In this document: positions 42,543 to 50,970 of the stretch, in pieces
Numbering within the stretch: the first letter of the stretch is position 1
How the letters are laid out: every line of letters starts with the position of its first letter
Source of the DNA: Clostridiales bacterium
GTDB taxonomy: Bacteria > Bacillota > Clostridia > Lachnospirales > Lachnospiraceae
NCBI GenBank assembly: GCA_021204045.1
Contig: JAJQAA010000034.1
Span: 62,001 to 126,000, forward strand
Direction: 5' to 3'
DNA: 64,000 nt
The notes under the pieces: generated by a model
The model's input: the letters and a program-made list of their open reading frames with translations, nothing else
What the model was told of the DNA's origin: nothing
Database searches by the model: none
Position numbers and translations under genes: made by a program

Positions 42543-43217
42543 TCAACGATTAATCGAATCAAGTCTTTGTCTCAGATAGCGAAAATCCGCTTCCAGATCG
42601 CCCGTCCGGCCAAAGAGTGCAGCCGTGCCGGCCACAAACACGTCGCAGCCCGCTTTCACCAGAGCCTCCATGTTTTCATCTCCCAGGGAACCATCCATCT
42701 CAATCTCAAAATCCAGTCCCAGTTCCCGGCGGATCCTGTCGGCCTGCCGGATCTTATCCACGCACTCCCAGATAAAAGGAGCGCCCGGAAAACCCGGCTC
42801 GATCGTCATGATCGTCAGCCGCCGGATGCGGCGGATGTAGGGAAGGATAAGCTCCAGAGGCGTTGCCGGATTAACCGCCACGCCCGGCCTGCAGCCGCTT
42901 CGCTCGATCGCATCCAGGATGCGGAATGCCCCCGTCGCCATCACCTCGGCATGAGGGACAATCGTTTTTACTCCCGCGCCGGCCAGCTCTTCGATGTAAT
43001 CCATCGGCCGCTTCACCATCAGGTGGCAGTCGGCCGGGAGCCGTGAAGCGACGGCTACCGCCTTCACAAAACCCGGAAACAGCCCCATCGCGGGTACAAA
43101 CTGCGTGTCCATAAGATCAATATGGAGATAATCTCCGTACCGATCAATGATTTCCAGCTGACTGCCCACATGCAGAAGATCCATACAGATCAGAGAAGGC
43201 GCAATTTTATATCCCAT
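42543..43217 (-). CDS. Ribulose-phosphate 3-epimerase-family protein (AlsE/Rpe-like)
   Basis: 224 residues, a TIM barrel with the family metal motif: IAPSLICMDLL, YLHIDLMDTQFVPAMGL, CHLMVKRPMDYI, IVPHAEV, and MTIEPGFPGAPF with EMDGSLGDENM. The catalytic Asp pair and both His are present. It epimerises a ketose phosphate at C3. The genomic place points to a sugar other than ribulose, as for D-allulose-6-phosphate 3-epimerase. AGGAGTGCGGT is upstream. Confidence 0.9.
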   Translation of the reverse strand: MGYKIAPSLICMDLLHVGSQLEIIDRYGDYLHIDLMDTQFVPAMGLFPGFVKAVAVASRLPADCHLMVKRPMDYIEELAGAGVKTIVPHAEVMATGAFRILDAIERSGCRPGVAVNPATPLELILPYIRRIRRLTIMTIEPGFPGAPFIWECVDKIRQADRIRRELGLDFEIEMDGSLGDENMEALVKAGCDVFVAGTAALFGRTGDLEADFRYLRQRLDSINR

Positions 43218-43233
43218 ACCGCACTCCTGTCAT

Positions 43234-44724
43234 CTACGACGCTTTTTTGGCCGCCATGCGTTTCATTATGAAAGAAACGATCGGAATCAGCACGCCCACA
43301 ATAACCAGAATCGTGCCCGCACCCTTCTGGCTCATGCAGCCCCAGAAGCTTCCGTAGTACATGAGCGAACGCCGGTAATACTGCTCCACCATGCTGCCGA
43401 GAACAAAACCAAGAAGCAGCGGAGGAAGCGGATAGCTGTTCTTCTCAAGGGCATAGCCGAGAATGCCGAGGACAATAATGATATAGGCGTCAAAAATACG
43501 GTTGTTGACGCTGATGCAGCCGATCACACAGCAGACGGCAATCAGAGGCATCAGATAATAACGCGGCACCTGTACAATCCGCGCAAAGATCGGAATTCCA
43601 AAGCTCTGAAACACAAACATCAGGATATTGGCCACAAACACCGCCATGATCAGCGTATTGATCAGACCCTTGTTGGTGGTAAAGAGCATCGGCCCTACCG
43701 TTATTCCCTGCATGACCAGGGCCGCCATAATGATGGCTGTCACGGAATCTCCCGGAACGCCAAGACTCAGCATCGGGATCAGAGCGCCGCCCGTAACCGC
43801 GTTATTGGCCACCTCCGTCGCGTACACGCCCTCCGGAGTACCCGTGCCGAATTCTTCCGGATGCTTCGAAAGCTTCTTCGCGGCCGCGTAGGAAAGCATG
43901 GAGCCGGTCGAGCTGCCCATTCCCGGAAGCACGCCGATAAACGTACCGATGATACAGCTCCGGATAATACACGGCCAGTAACTGAGCATGTTTTTCTTTG
44001 AGGGAAGATAAAATATCTTCTTTTCAAAATTGGCCGATGTCATATCCTCCCGCAGCTTTCCGGCCGTCGACAGAATCTCCGGAACCGCGTAAATACCGAT
44101 AATGACAATTACCATGGACAGGCCGGCTTCCAGCTGGTAAAACCCAAAGGTAAACCGCTTCACCACACCGTCCATCGAACTCATACCCACCGTGGACAGC
44201 AAAAGGCCGATAAACATACTGCTCAGGCCCTTCACCACATTGTCCCCCATGAGCACGCTTACAAGACACAGGGACAAAAACGTAATCCCGAAATATTCCC
44301 ACGGTCCGAACTTGATCGCCAGTTTTGTCAGAGACGGCGCGATCAGCCACAGCGCGAACGCGCTGAAAAGTCCGCCGATAAAGGAACCGAACGTACCAAC
44401 CGCCAGAGCCTCCGCCGCCAGTCCCTTCTTACACATCGGATAACCGTCAAATGTCGTCGCGATCGCAGCCGCCGTCCCCGGTATGCGCAGAAGAATCGCG
44501 GACACCAGACCGCCGGAAATTCCTCCCATATAGACAGCGATCAACAGGGCCACCGCCGGTATGGTATCCAGCGCAAAGCTGAATGGCAAAAGCAGCGCCA
44601 CCGCGATCGGCGTGTTCAGCCCGGGAATCGCCCCAAAAATAATGCCGACGATCGTGCCCAGGCACATCAGCCCGATAATCTGCGGGCTGAATATTGTGCC
44701 CGCCGCCGAAATCAATGCTTCCAA
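43234..44724 (-). CDS. tctA: Tripartite tricarboxylate transporter large membrane subunit
   Basis: 496 residues from a TTG start at 44724, with AAAGGAGAACGA upstream; the ATG at 44757 has none. About 12 membrane helices; family segments IIFGAIPGLNTPIAVALLLP, GGISGGLVSAILLRIPGT and IGVLPGMGSSTGSML are present. It drives uptake of an organic acid with ion symport. TctB and TctC are encoded just upstream. Confidence 0.95.
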   Translation of the reverse strand: MEALISAAGTIFSPQIIGLMCLGTIVGIIFGAIPGLNTPIAVALLLPFSFALDTIPAVALLIAVYMGGISGGLVSAILLRIPGTAAAIATTFDGYPMCKKGLAAEALAVGTFGSFIGGLFSAFALWLIAPSLTKLAIKFGPWEYFGITFLSLCLVSVLMGDNVVKGLSSMFIGLLLSTVGMSSMDGVVKRFTFGFYQLEAGLSMVIVIIGIYAVPEILSTAGKLREDMTSANFEKKIFYLPSKKNMLSYWPCIIRSCIIGTFIGVLPGMGSSTGSMLSYAAAKKLSKHPEEFGTGTPEGVYATEVANNAVTGGALIPMLSLGVPGDSVTAIIMAALVMQGITVGPMLFTTNKGLINTLIMAVFVANILMFVFQSFGIPIFARIVQVPRYYLMPLIAVCCVIGCISVNNRIFDAYIIIVLGILGYALEKNSYPLPPLLLGFVLGSMVEQYYRRSLMYYGSFWGCMSQKGAGTILVIVGVLIPIVSFIMKRMAAKKAS

Positions 44725-44830
44725 AATCGTTCTCCTTTCTGTCTGCCTGATAGGCACGCCCGCTTCTCCCTCCGCGCCTCATAAGCCCGGCAGCCGGTAT
44801 CGCATCACGCACAAATGGTGACGCCATCTG

Positions 44831-45307
44831 CTAGATACCAAAAATCCCCGTTGGGACCATTACGCGCAGAGCCGACTGGAAGAACCAGGTAATCGCATAA
44901 GCCGCCACGGTCAGGCAGATAATCCGTAAAACCAGCCATTTATCCGCCTTAAAACTGCCCTTTGAAAAATAGATCATCACATTTACCACGACATTCAGGT
45001 AAATCACCGTAGCGATCAGAAATCCCAGCCATGTGACAGACGCCGCGTAAATAACCAGAGTCAGAAGGAAAAATCCCCGATGTCCGTAAAACAGATCAAG
45101 GAAAACGAACGCCCGGCGTTCTTCTTTCTTCTGTTTCAGAATCTGAAAAATACGCACGATGGCGCAGATAAACAGCCCGGTCAGTATAAGACGCGGGTAA
45201 ATGGCCGGGCCGCCGGAGCTGTCTGTAATCACCTGCCAGGAAAACGTATTGATAAAACCCGCGACACTGACAACCGCCAGAAACAAATTGAAATATATCT
45301 CACCCAT
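44831..45307 (-). CDS. tctB: Tripartite tricarboxylate transporter small membrane subunit
   Basis: 158 residues with four membrane helices. It has the features of TctB: an N-terminal helix, the AIYPRLILTGLFICAIVRIF segment and a C-terminal helical hairpin. GGGAGAACAG precedes the ATG. The gene order is tctC-tctB-tctA. Confidence 0.92.
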   Translation of the reverse strand: MGEIYFNLFLAVVSVAGFINTFSWQVITDSSGGPAIYPRLILTGLFICAIVRIFQILKQKKEERRAFVFLDLFYGHRGFFLLTLVIYAASVTWLGFLIATVIYLNVVVNVMIYFSKGSFKADKWLVLRIICLTVAAYAITWFFQSALRVMVPTGIFGI

Positions 45308-45336
45308 TATGCTGTTCTCCCGTCCTCCACGATACA

Positions 45337-45358
45337 GAGCGGGGAATGCTCCCCGCTC
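45337..45358 (-). other. Intercistronic hairpin between tctC and tctB
   Basis: GAGCGGGG and CCCCGCTC around a 6-nt loop, 15 bp after the tctC stop, without a T-run. Such hairpins after a binding-protein gene often stabilise its mRNA. Confidence 0.6.
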
Positions 45359-45373
45359 CGCATGCAGGTTTCC

Positions 45374-46468
45374 TTATTCGAGACCCTTCGCAAACTCCAC
45401 AAAGTCCGCGTACATATTTTCCAGATAAACATTATATTCCGCCGTGTCAATATGGCTCGCCGTGTAGGTCAGATCCGTCAGCTGCTGCTGAATGTCCGGG
45501 TCCTCCGCAGCCGCTTTGAACAGGCTGGACAGATAAGCTACCACATCATCCGGCGTATCCTTCGGTGCCCAGATACCAAAGACCTGGTTCATCACGTTGG
45601 TATCGTATCCCAGTTCCGCGAATGTGGGAACATCCGGATAATTCGCGAAGCGGTAATCCGCATAAACGCCGAGGACGGCAAAGTCTCCCGAATCCACATA
45701 GCTGGTAAGTCCCGCCAGGGAATCGATCATGACGTCGATACGTCCGCTCAGCAGCTCCGGAGCCTTCAGGGTCGTCCCACCGATATCAACGATGTTGAAG
45801 TTGACGCCTTCCTGTTTCTCCATTGCCAGGACACAGAACATGGGAAGACCTCCGGTCGCTACACCGAATTTCAGCTCTCCATCCTTCTCCTTGGCGGCCG
45901 CAACCAGATCCTCATAGCTGGTAATACCGGAAGCCGTATTCACGGCCATGCCCAGATAAGAGGTAACGAACAGGCAGACCGGCTTAAAGTCCTCATACGT
46001 GAAATCGCAGGAGCCCTTCGCGTACTGCATCGCGTAGCCCGCCGGTGCAACCAGCAGCGTATAACCGTCGCCCGCGGACTGCATTACCTGCTGCGCGCCC
46101 ACGGCGCCGCCGGATCCGGTAACGTCGGTAACATTCATCATCGCGCCGTCCATATGAGCGCTGATGTAATCGGCAAAAATTCTCGACGGGATATCCGATG
46201 TACCGCCCGCCTCATAGGGGTTAACCAGGGTAATGTCCTTGCTGGGGAAACCCTCCGGCGCTTTTACCTCTGCCGCTGCCTCGGTTTCCGCAGCTTCCGT
46301 TTCTTCTGCGGCCTCGCTCTCGGTCTCCGCCTGAGTTGTCTCTGCCGCTGTCGTCGCTGCGGCCGTGGTCGCTGCCGCCGTCGTCTGCGATGAGCTGCCT
46401 GAGCTGCACCCCGCCAGGCTTCCCGCCAGGATGGCTGCCATCGCCACTGCTACTGCTTTCTTGAACAT
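45374..46468 (-). CDS. tctC: Tripartite tricarboxylate transporter binding protein (lipoprotein)
   Basis: 364 residues from ATG 46468 (GAGGAGGAGAAG upstream). The N-terminus has a lipobox SLAGC and then a 50-residue Ala/Thr/Glu linker. The mature domain shows the Bug/TctC pattern: DITLVNPYEAGGTSDIPSRI, GSGGAVGAQQVM, LLVAPAGYAMQ and ELLSGRIDVMIDSLAG. It brings a carboxylate-type ligand to TctAB. Confidence 0.95.
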   Translation of the reverse strand: MFKKAVAVAMAAILAGSLAGCSSGSSSQTTAAATTAAATTAAETTQAETESEAAEETEAAETEAAAEVKAPEGFPSKDITLVNPYEAGGTSDIPSRIFADYISAHMDGAMMNVTDVTGSGGAVGAQQVMQSAGDGYTLLVAPAGYAMQYAKGSCDFTYEDFKPVCLFVTSYLGMAVNTASGITSYEDLVAAAKEKDGELKFGVATGGLPMFCVLAMEKQEGVNFNIVDIGGTTLKAPELLSGRIDVMIDSLAGLTSYVDSGDFAVLGVYADYRFANYPDVPTFAELGYDTNVMNQVFGIWAPKDTPDDVVAYLSSLFKAAAEDPDIQQQLTDLTYTASHIDTAEYNVYLENMYADFVEFAKGLE

Positions 46469-46496
46469 AACTTCTCCTCCTCTTTCTTTATCATTA

Positions 46497-47573
46497 TTAT
46501 AAAAATGATTTATAATACACATTTGGTTCTTCTTCCATCGCGTGCTCAAATCCCCGCTCAAACATGAAATGACGGTCATCCTTGTCGTTCGGGTATACAA
46601 ACTTTCCGCCTACCTGCCATATAAACGGCTTGAATTTGTATTTAAGCCGGTCACGGCGCATCTCATAAAGCACATCGATCTCCCTGGTGTCCGCCAAAAA
46701 GCAGCTCCATGTCTCGTAATGAACCGGAATAATCACCTTGCAGCGAAGATTTTCCGCCATCCGGAGCACGTCGCAGGAATTCATTTTGTCCGTCAGACCC
46801 GGCGGATTCTCGCCAAACGAAGCGATCGCCACGTCAATGTCATACATTTTTCCGTGCCGCAGCGTATAATTGGAAAAATGAGAATCACCGCTGTGATAAA
46901 AGCTTCCACCCGGTGTTTTGATCAGGTAGTTCACCGAACGCCGGTCCATATCATCCGGGCAGTAACCGCTCAGATTCCCGTCTCTCGGAGCAGTCAGAAG
47001 CACCGTCCGATCGAAGCTGTCCAGCACCACAATCTCACAGTCCTTCACCTTGATCACATCTCCCGGTTTAACCGTGATGCATTTGTTCTCGGGAAGCCCC
47101 CATTCCATCCACTGCTTCGTCACATATTCCGGTCCGATAAACGGGATATCCGGGAAGCTGTGATAAATAGCAGCAAGCGAATTGGGATCCATATGATCCC
47201 GGTGATTGTGCGTCACCAGAAACGCATCCAGATGCTTTACCTTGAACGGATCCAGCACCACCGGTATCATCCTTGTGTTGGGAAAGCGCTGGCGCCCGCC
47301 CACCATACGGTTCAGCTGAAAATCCGGTCCTCCAAGATGCGGCGGAAGCTTGGAAAAATCCTGCGTCACCTTCCCTCTTCCCACCCAGAAATCCACCACG
47401 ATGTCCGTGTTGTTTTCTGATTTCAGCCAGATCCCGGTACATCCGAGCCACCATGCGGCAAATGTCCCCGGGTCCACCCGGGTACTGTCAATCTCCTCGT
47501 TCAGCCATTCCCCCCATTCCGGGAAAATGGACTGGATCCATGTTTCTCTCGTTGTTTCGTCAAGTAAAGACAT
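46497..47573 (-). CDS. UlaG-type metallo-beta-lactamase-fold lactonase
   Basis: 358 residues, close to E. coli UlaG (L-ascorbate-6-phosphate lactonase) over its full length: TRETWIQSIFPEWGEWLNEE, PGTFAAWWLGCTGIWLKSE, VLDPF, the metal motif THNHRDHMD, KTPGGSFYHSGDSHFSNY and FKPFIWQVGGKF. It should open the lactone of a sugar acid, probably phosphorylated. UlaABC PTS genes are absent here; TctABC lies next to it instead. The exact substrate is thus open. Not given the name ulaG for that reason. Confidence 0.92.
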   Translation of the reverse strand: MSLLDETTRETWIQSIFPEWGEWLNEEIDSTRVDPGTFAAWWLGCTGIWLKSENNTDIVVDFWVGRGKVTQDFSKLPPHLGGPDFQLNRMVGGRQRFPNTRMIPVVLDPFKVKHLDAFLVTHNHRDHMDPNSLAAIYHSFPDIPFIGPEYVTKQWMEWGLPENKCITVKPGDVIKVKDCEIVVLDSFDRTVLLTAPRDGNLSGYCPDDMDRRSVNYLIKTPGGSFYHSGDSHFSNYTLRHGKMYDIDVAIASFGENPPGLTDKMNSCDVLRMAENLRCKVIIPVHYETWSCFLADTREIDVLYEMRRDRLKYKFKPFIWQVGGKFVYPNDKDDRHFMFERGFEHAMEEEPNVYYKSFL

Positions 47574-47591
47574 CCCATCACCTCTTCCATT

Positions 47592-48629
47592 TTATTCGCT
47601 TTCTTCCAGTTCGTACATCACAAGCTGTCCTGCTTCCCTGGCCGCTGCCAGGATATAACTCTTCCCTTTATATACAAGACCTCTGCAGTTGCTCGGGCCG
47701 ATTCCCGTTTCCAGAACCGTGCGTTCAAAACGAAGCTGTCCGCCCTCGCAATCTGTCTGCAGAAGATACAACTCCTTCTCTCCTTCCATGGAACCCGCCA
47801 CGAAGGAAGGTTTCCCCAGAAGTGTGCCTCCCCAGATCGCGTGCGCAAATTTCATCGGGCAGGAATAAAGCTTTTCCCATGTCTCCCCAGCCCGCTTATA
47901 GACGCTGGCCTCATTTCCATGCAGCCCCTCAAATACAAAGAATTCGTCCTTCCCGTCGCCATCCACATCCTGGACCGCGACGTCGCCGATCTCCCTGCTA
48001 AAAAGAGTGGTTACCTCCCAGGAGCCGTCCGTTTCTCTGGGCGGACGCACACAATACAGCTCGGTCCCGGATACCAGTGTTACCGGCTCTCCGTCCAGCG
48101 TTCCCTGCCAGAAACCGTGATTTTTCACCACGCCTTCCCGGATAACATGAACTTCCGCCTCCGCTCCCTCCTTTGGTACCTTAAAAATATGTATCTTGCC
48201 CGGATGGGACCAGTCTCCTGCAAATTTTCGTTCCGTGCACAGCGTACTGGCGATCACGTAGCTTTCCCCGGCTACCTGTACCACTCCGCATCGATGCAGA
48301 AAAGGAAACCCGGCCAATGCTCTCGTCTGCCAGCCCTCGCCGGTACGCGTGGCTGCCGCCACCCGTGCCTCCTGAGCCTGACCTCCCTTATAAAAATTCT
48401 GAACGGCGATGATGTCGCCCTTCTCATTCCACTGCGCCACATTCATACATCCGCCCGGCCCTGTCCAGACAATCTCCTCCTTGCCCGTGTCAAAATCAAT
48501 CATTTTGCACAGTCCCTGGTGTGTCTCCGAAGCCGCCGCTATTTTCAGTCCGCTCTCCGTATGAAAGATTTCCAGGCAGTAAAGTCCCTCGATCTCCGTC
48601 AGGACCGAGCGTTTCCAGGTAATCGACAT
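47592..48629 (-). CDS. Cytoplasmic beta-propeller (VCBS/FG-GAP-like) protein, paralog 2
   Basis: 345 residues without signal peptide. It is a homolog of the 39574-40599 protein (shared DWSHPG, NHGFWQGTLDG, DVDGDGKDEFFVFEG, FAHAIWGG, GIGPSNCRG). The repeats with Trp-Glu and Gly-rich turns suggest a six- or seven-bladed propeller. GGAGGTAGCAG is upstream. It is the first gene of the catabolic run, ahead of the lactonase. Two copies in one operon suggest a hetero-pair or two related substrates; function unknown. Confidence 0.75.
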   Translation of the reverse strand: MSITWKRSVLTEIEGLYCLEIFHTESGLKIAAASETHQGLCKMIDFDTGKEEIVWTGPGGCMNVAQWNEKGDIIAVQNFYKGGQAQEARVAAATRTGEGWQTRALAGFPFLHRCGVVQVAGESYVIASTLCTERKFAGDWSHPGKIHIFKVPKEGAEAEVHVIREGVVKNHGFWQGTLDGEPVTLVSGTELYCVRPPRETDGSWEVTTLFSREIGDVAVQDVDGDGKDEFFVFEGLHGNEASVYKRAGETWEKLYSCPMKFAHAIWGGTLLGKPSFVAGSMEGEKELYLLQTDCEGGQLRFERTVLETGIGPSNCRGLVYKGKSYILAAAREAGQLVMYELEESE

Positions 48630-49067
48630 CTGCTACCTCCATTTCCCGTCGCACTCATTTTACGTAATAATTGTAATTGGAAATCGTTTTTTATTGTCAT
48701 TAGAATTTGTCCTTGTATATGTAAATTTTGCTTTTTGTTAAAAATTGCGCCTTTTTGAGAAACGAATTCTACCCCTCTGATTTTTTGGATTTATTATGTT
48801 TTTTCCACAATATATCAAAATATTCTCCGGAACATTTTAGCAATTTTCCATTCCTTTTTCCTTCCTTTCTTCCTATTTCTGTTACTTTTTGCCGATTTTG
48901 ACACCCAAAAAGCTTTTGCCAGTTTTTACGTATTTTTTTGCAACTTTATATTACTTTTTGTCTTGAAACTATTGTAAACTACTATTGATATTTTAATATT
49001 TTGCGTTTAAAAATCGGTTAAAACTGGCATTTGCTATTTCAAACGCATGGAAAGGAATGGTTGAAAA
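48630..49067. promoter_or_regulatory. A/T-rich divergent control region of the catabolic locus
   Basis: 438 bp without a gene and clearly richer in A/T than its flanks. Toward the dehydrogenase, TTGTAA (48972-48977) and TAATAT (48994-48999) are 16 bp apart. Toward the propeller gene a TACAAT box (48671-48676, minus strand) is the best -10 I see. Long pyrimidine tracts fill 48840-48900. AraC sites are likely here but not identified. Confidence 0.5.
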
Positions 49068-50204
49068 ATGAACGATTATGTACTTCCGGACACAATGACC
49101 GCCGTCGTTCTTACCGGAACAAACAACCAGTATGAGATCCGCAGCGATGTGCCGGTTCCCCAGGATCCGGGCTATCAGGAGGTAATCTGCAAGGTGATGG
49201 CCATCGCCATCTGCGGCACCGACCCCAAACTGCTGAAAGGAAAGCCCTATCATTATTGTCCCGAAGAATACCCCTTTATCATCGGGCATGAGTGGTCCGG
49301 CATCGTTATGAAAGTCGGCCCCGGTGTCTTCAATCTGAAACCCGGTGACCGTGTGGCCGGCGAAGCTCATCGCGGCTGCGGCGTCTGCAAAAACTGTAAG
49401 GAAGGACGCTATTCCCTCTGCCTGAACTATGGCAACGACAGCACCGGACATCGCCATTATGGCTTTACTACCCAGGGCGCTTACGCCCAGTATGTCAGAT
49501 ACAGCTGCGGAAGCCTCACGCTTCTCCCGGACAATGTCAGCTTCGAAGAAGCCGCCATGTGCGATACGGCAGGCGTCGCTTTTCATGGCCTCTCCCGCGC
49601 CGGCGTCACACCCGGAGGCACGGTGTGCGTTATCGGCCCCGGCCCGATCGGTCTCATGTCCATGAAGATCGCGCGTTGTCTTGGCGCCGCTCATGTAATT
49701 GCCATCGGTCGCGGCGCGCGCCTCAAAGCCGCTGTGGCGACGGGAGCCTGTGATCCCGACATGGCGATTGATTTTGAATCCTGCGAGGATATCATCGGGA
49801 CCGTCATGAACATGACAAACGGCATCGGCCCGGACGGCGTTTACGAGGCCAGCGGTTCCGTCGGAGCCATGGCGCAGGCGATCGAGATGTGTAAGAAGGG
49901 CGGCAACATTGTCCTGCTCGGTACGCCGCCGGAGGGAACCATGGTGGAAATTCCCATGAAAAAGATCACCTTTAAGGAGCTTACCATCTTCGGCAGCCGG
50001 GGCAATCCAAACGTGACGCCCGCCGTGGTAAGCCTGATGTCCACCGGCCAGCTCAATGTCAAGGATCTGGTAACACATACCTTCCCGCTGACGGAATTCA
50101 GCGAAGGAATCGATACTTTTGTACACAGAAAGGGCGGCGCGGTAAAGGTCATCTTTTATCCCAACGAGCAGCCGGAAGTACCCTTTGTACAGAAAAAAGA
50201 ATAA
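49068..50204 (+). CDS. Zinc-dependent medium-chain dehydrogenase
   Basis: 378 residues. Catalytic zinc ligands lie in AICGTDPK and GHEWSG, the structural zinc site in CGVCKNCKEGRYSLC, and the NAD site in CVIGPGPIGLMSMKIA. It resembles sorbitol and threonine dehydrogenases and galactitol-type polyol dehydrogenases. It is divergent from the catabolic run and probably acts on its substrate or a related polyol. AAAGGAATGG is upstream. A good terminator follows. Confidence 0.93.
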   Translation: MNDYVLPDTMTAVVLTGTNNQYEIRSDVPVPQDPGYQEVICKVMAIAICGTDPKLLKGKPYHYCPEEYPFIIGHEWSGIVMKVGPGVFNLKPGDRVAGEAHRGCGVCKNCKEGRYSLCLNYGNDSTGHRHYGFTTQGAYAQYVRYSCGSLTLLPDNVSFEEAAMCDTAGVAFHGLSRAGVTPGGTVCVIGPGPIGLMSMKIARCLGAAHVIAIGRGARLKAAVATGACDPDMAIDFESCEDIIGTVMNMTNGIGPDGVYEASGSVGAMAQAIEMCKKGGNIVLLGTPPEGTMVEIPMKKITFKELTIFGSRGNPNVTPAVVSLMSTGQLNVKDLVTHTFPLTEFSEGIDTFVHRKGGAVKVIFYPNEQPEVPFVQKKE

Positions 50205-50220
50205 CTTCCATGAAACAAAT

Positions 50221-50260
50221 GAGCCAGGAAATCAACATGAAATCCTGGCTCTGTCTTTTT
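50221..50260 (+). terminator. Terminator of the dehydrogenase gene
   Basis: GAGCCAGGA (50221-50229) pairs with TCCTGGCTC, followed by TGTCTTTTTTATATTTTT. Confidence 0.85.
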
Positions 50261-50280
50261 TATATTTTTCAGGAAAACGC

Positions 50281-50970
50281 CTATACCTTGAAACGATATC
50301 CTACGCCCCAGATCGTCTCAATATACTGCGGCTTGGCCGTATTGAACTCAATCTTCTCGCGAATTTTTTTGATATGCACGGTCACGGTCGCGATATCCCC
50401 GACCGACTCCATGTCCCAGATTTCGCGGAAAAGCTCCTCCTTGGTGTACACATGGTTCGGATTCTGCGCAAGGAAGGTGAGCAAGTCAAATTCCTTCGTC
50501 GTGAATGCGGTTTCCTCGCCATTTACCCAGACGCGCCGCGCCGTCTTGTCAATCTTCAGGCCGCGTATCTCGATGACCTCATTCTCCGGGGTACCGCTGC
50601 CAATCAGGCGCTCATAACGCGCCAGATGCGCCTTGACACGGGCCACCATCTCGCTGGGGCTGAACGGCTTGGTCATATAATCGTCCGCGCCAAGACCAAG
50701 TCCGCGGATCTTGTCGATATCATCCTTTTTTGCCGATATGATAATGATCGGCGTATTTTTTGCCTCACGGAAGCGCCGGCAGATCTCAAAGCCATCGGTT
50801 CCCGGAAGCATCAGGTCAACAATCAGCAGATCAAAATCTTCACTCAGCGCTTTTTCCAGTCCTCTGCTGCCGTCCTCCTCGATCGCCACCTCAAAGCCGC
50901 TCAGTTCCAGATAATCCTTCTCCAGCTCCGCGATGCTGATCTCGTCCTCAATGATCAGAATCCTGCTCAT
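50281..50970 (-). CDS. OmpR-family response regulator
   Basis: 229 residues. The receiver has Asp52 in LLIVDLMLPG, the acidic pair at IIEDE and Lys in MTKPF; the winged helix follows (FTTKEFDLLTFLAQNPNHVY and TVTVHIKKIREKI with WGVGYRFKV). It overlaps the kinase gene by 23 nt. Target genes are not evident. Confidence 0.96.
   Translation of the reverse strand: MSRILIIEDEISIAELEKDYLELSGFEVAIEEDGSRGLEKALSEDFDLLIVDLMLPGTDGFEICRRFREAKNTPIIIISAKKDDIDKIRGLGLGADDYMTKPFSPSEMVARVKAHLARYERLIGSGTPENEVIEIRGLKIDKTARRVWVNGEETAFTTKEFDLLTFLAQNPNHVYTKEELFREIWDMESVGDIATVTVHIKKIREKIEFNTAKPQYIETIWGVGYRFKV

Noticed and set aside
45080-46393. Plus-strand frame of 437 codons
   Set aside because: Antisense to tctB and tctC; no coding features.
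48993-50126. Long minus-strand frame of 377 codons
   Set aside because: It lies opposite the zinc dehydrogenase, whose motifs are complete; the minus frame has no family features and no ribosome site.
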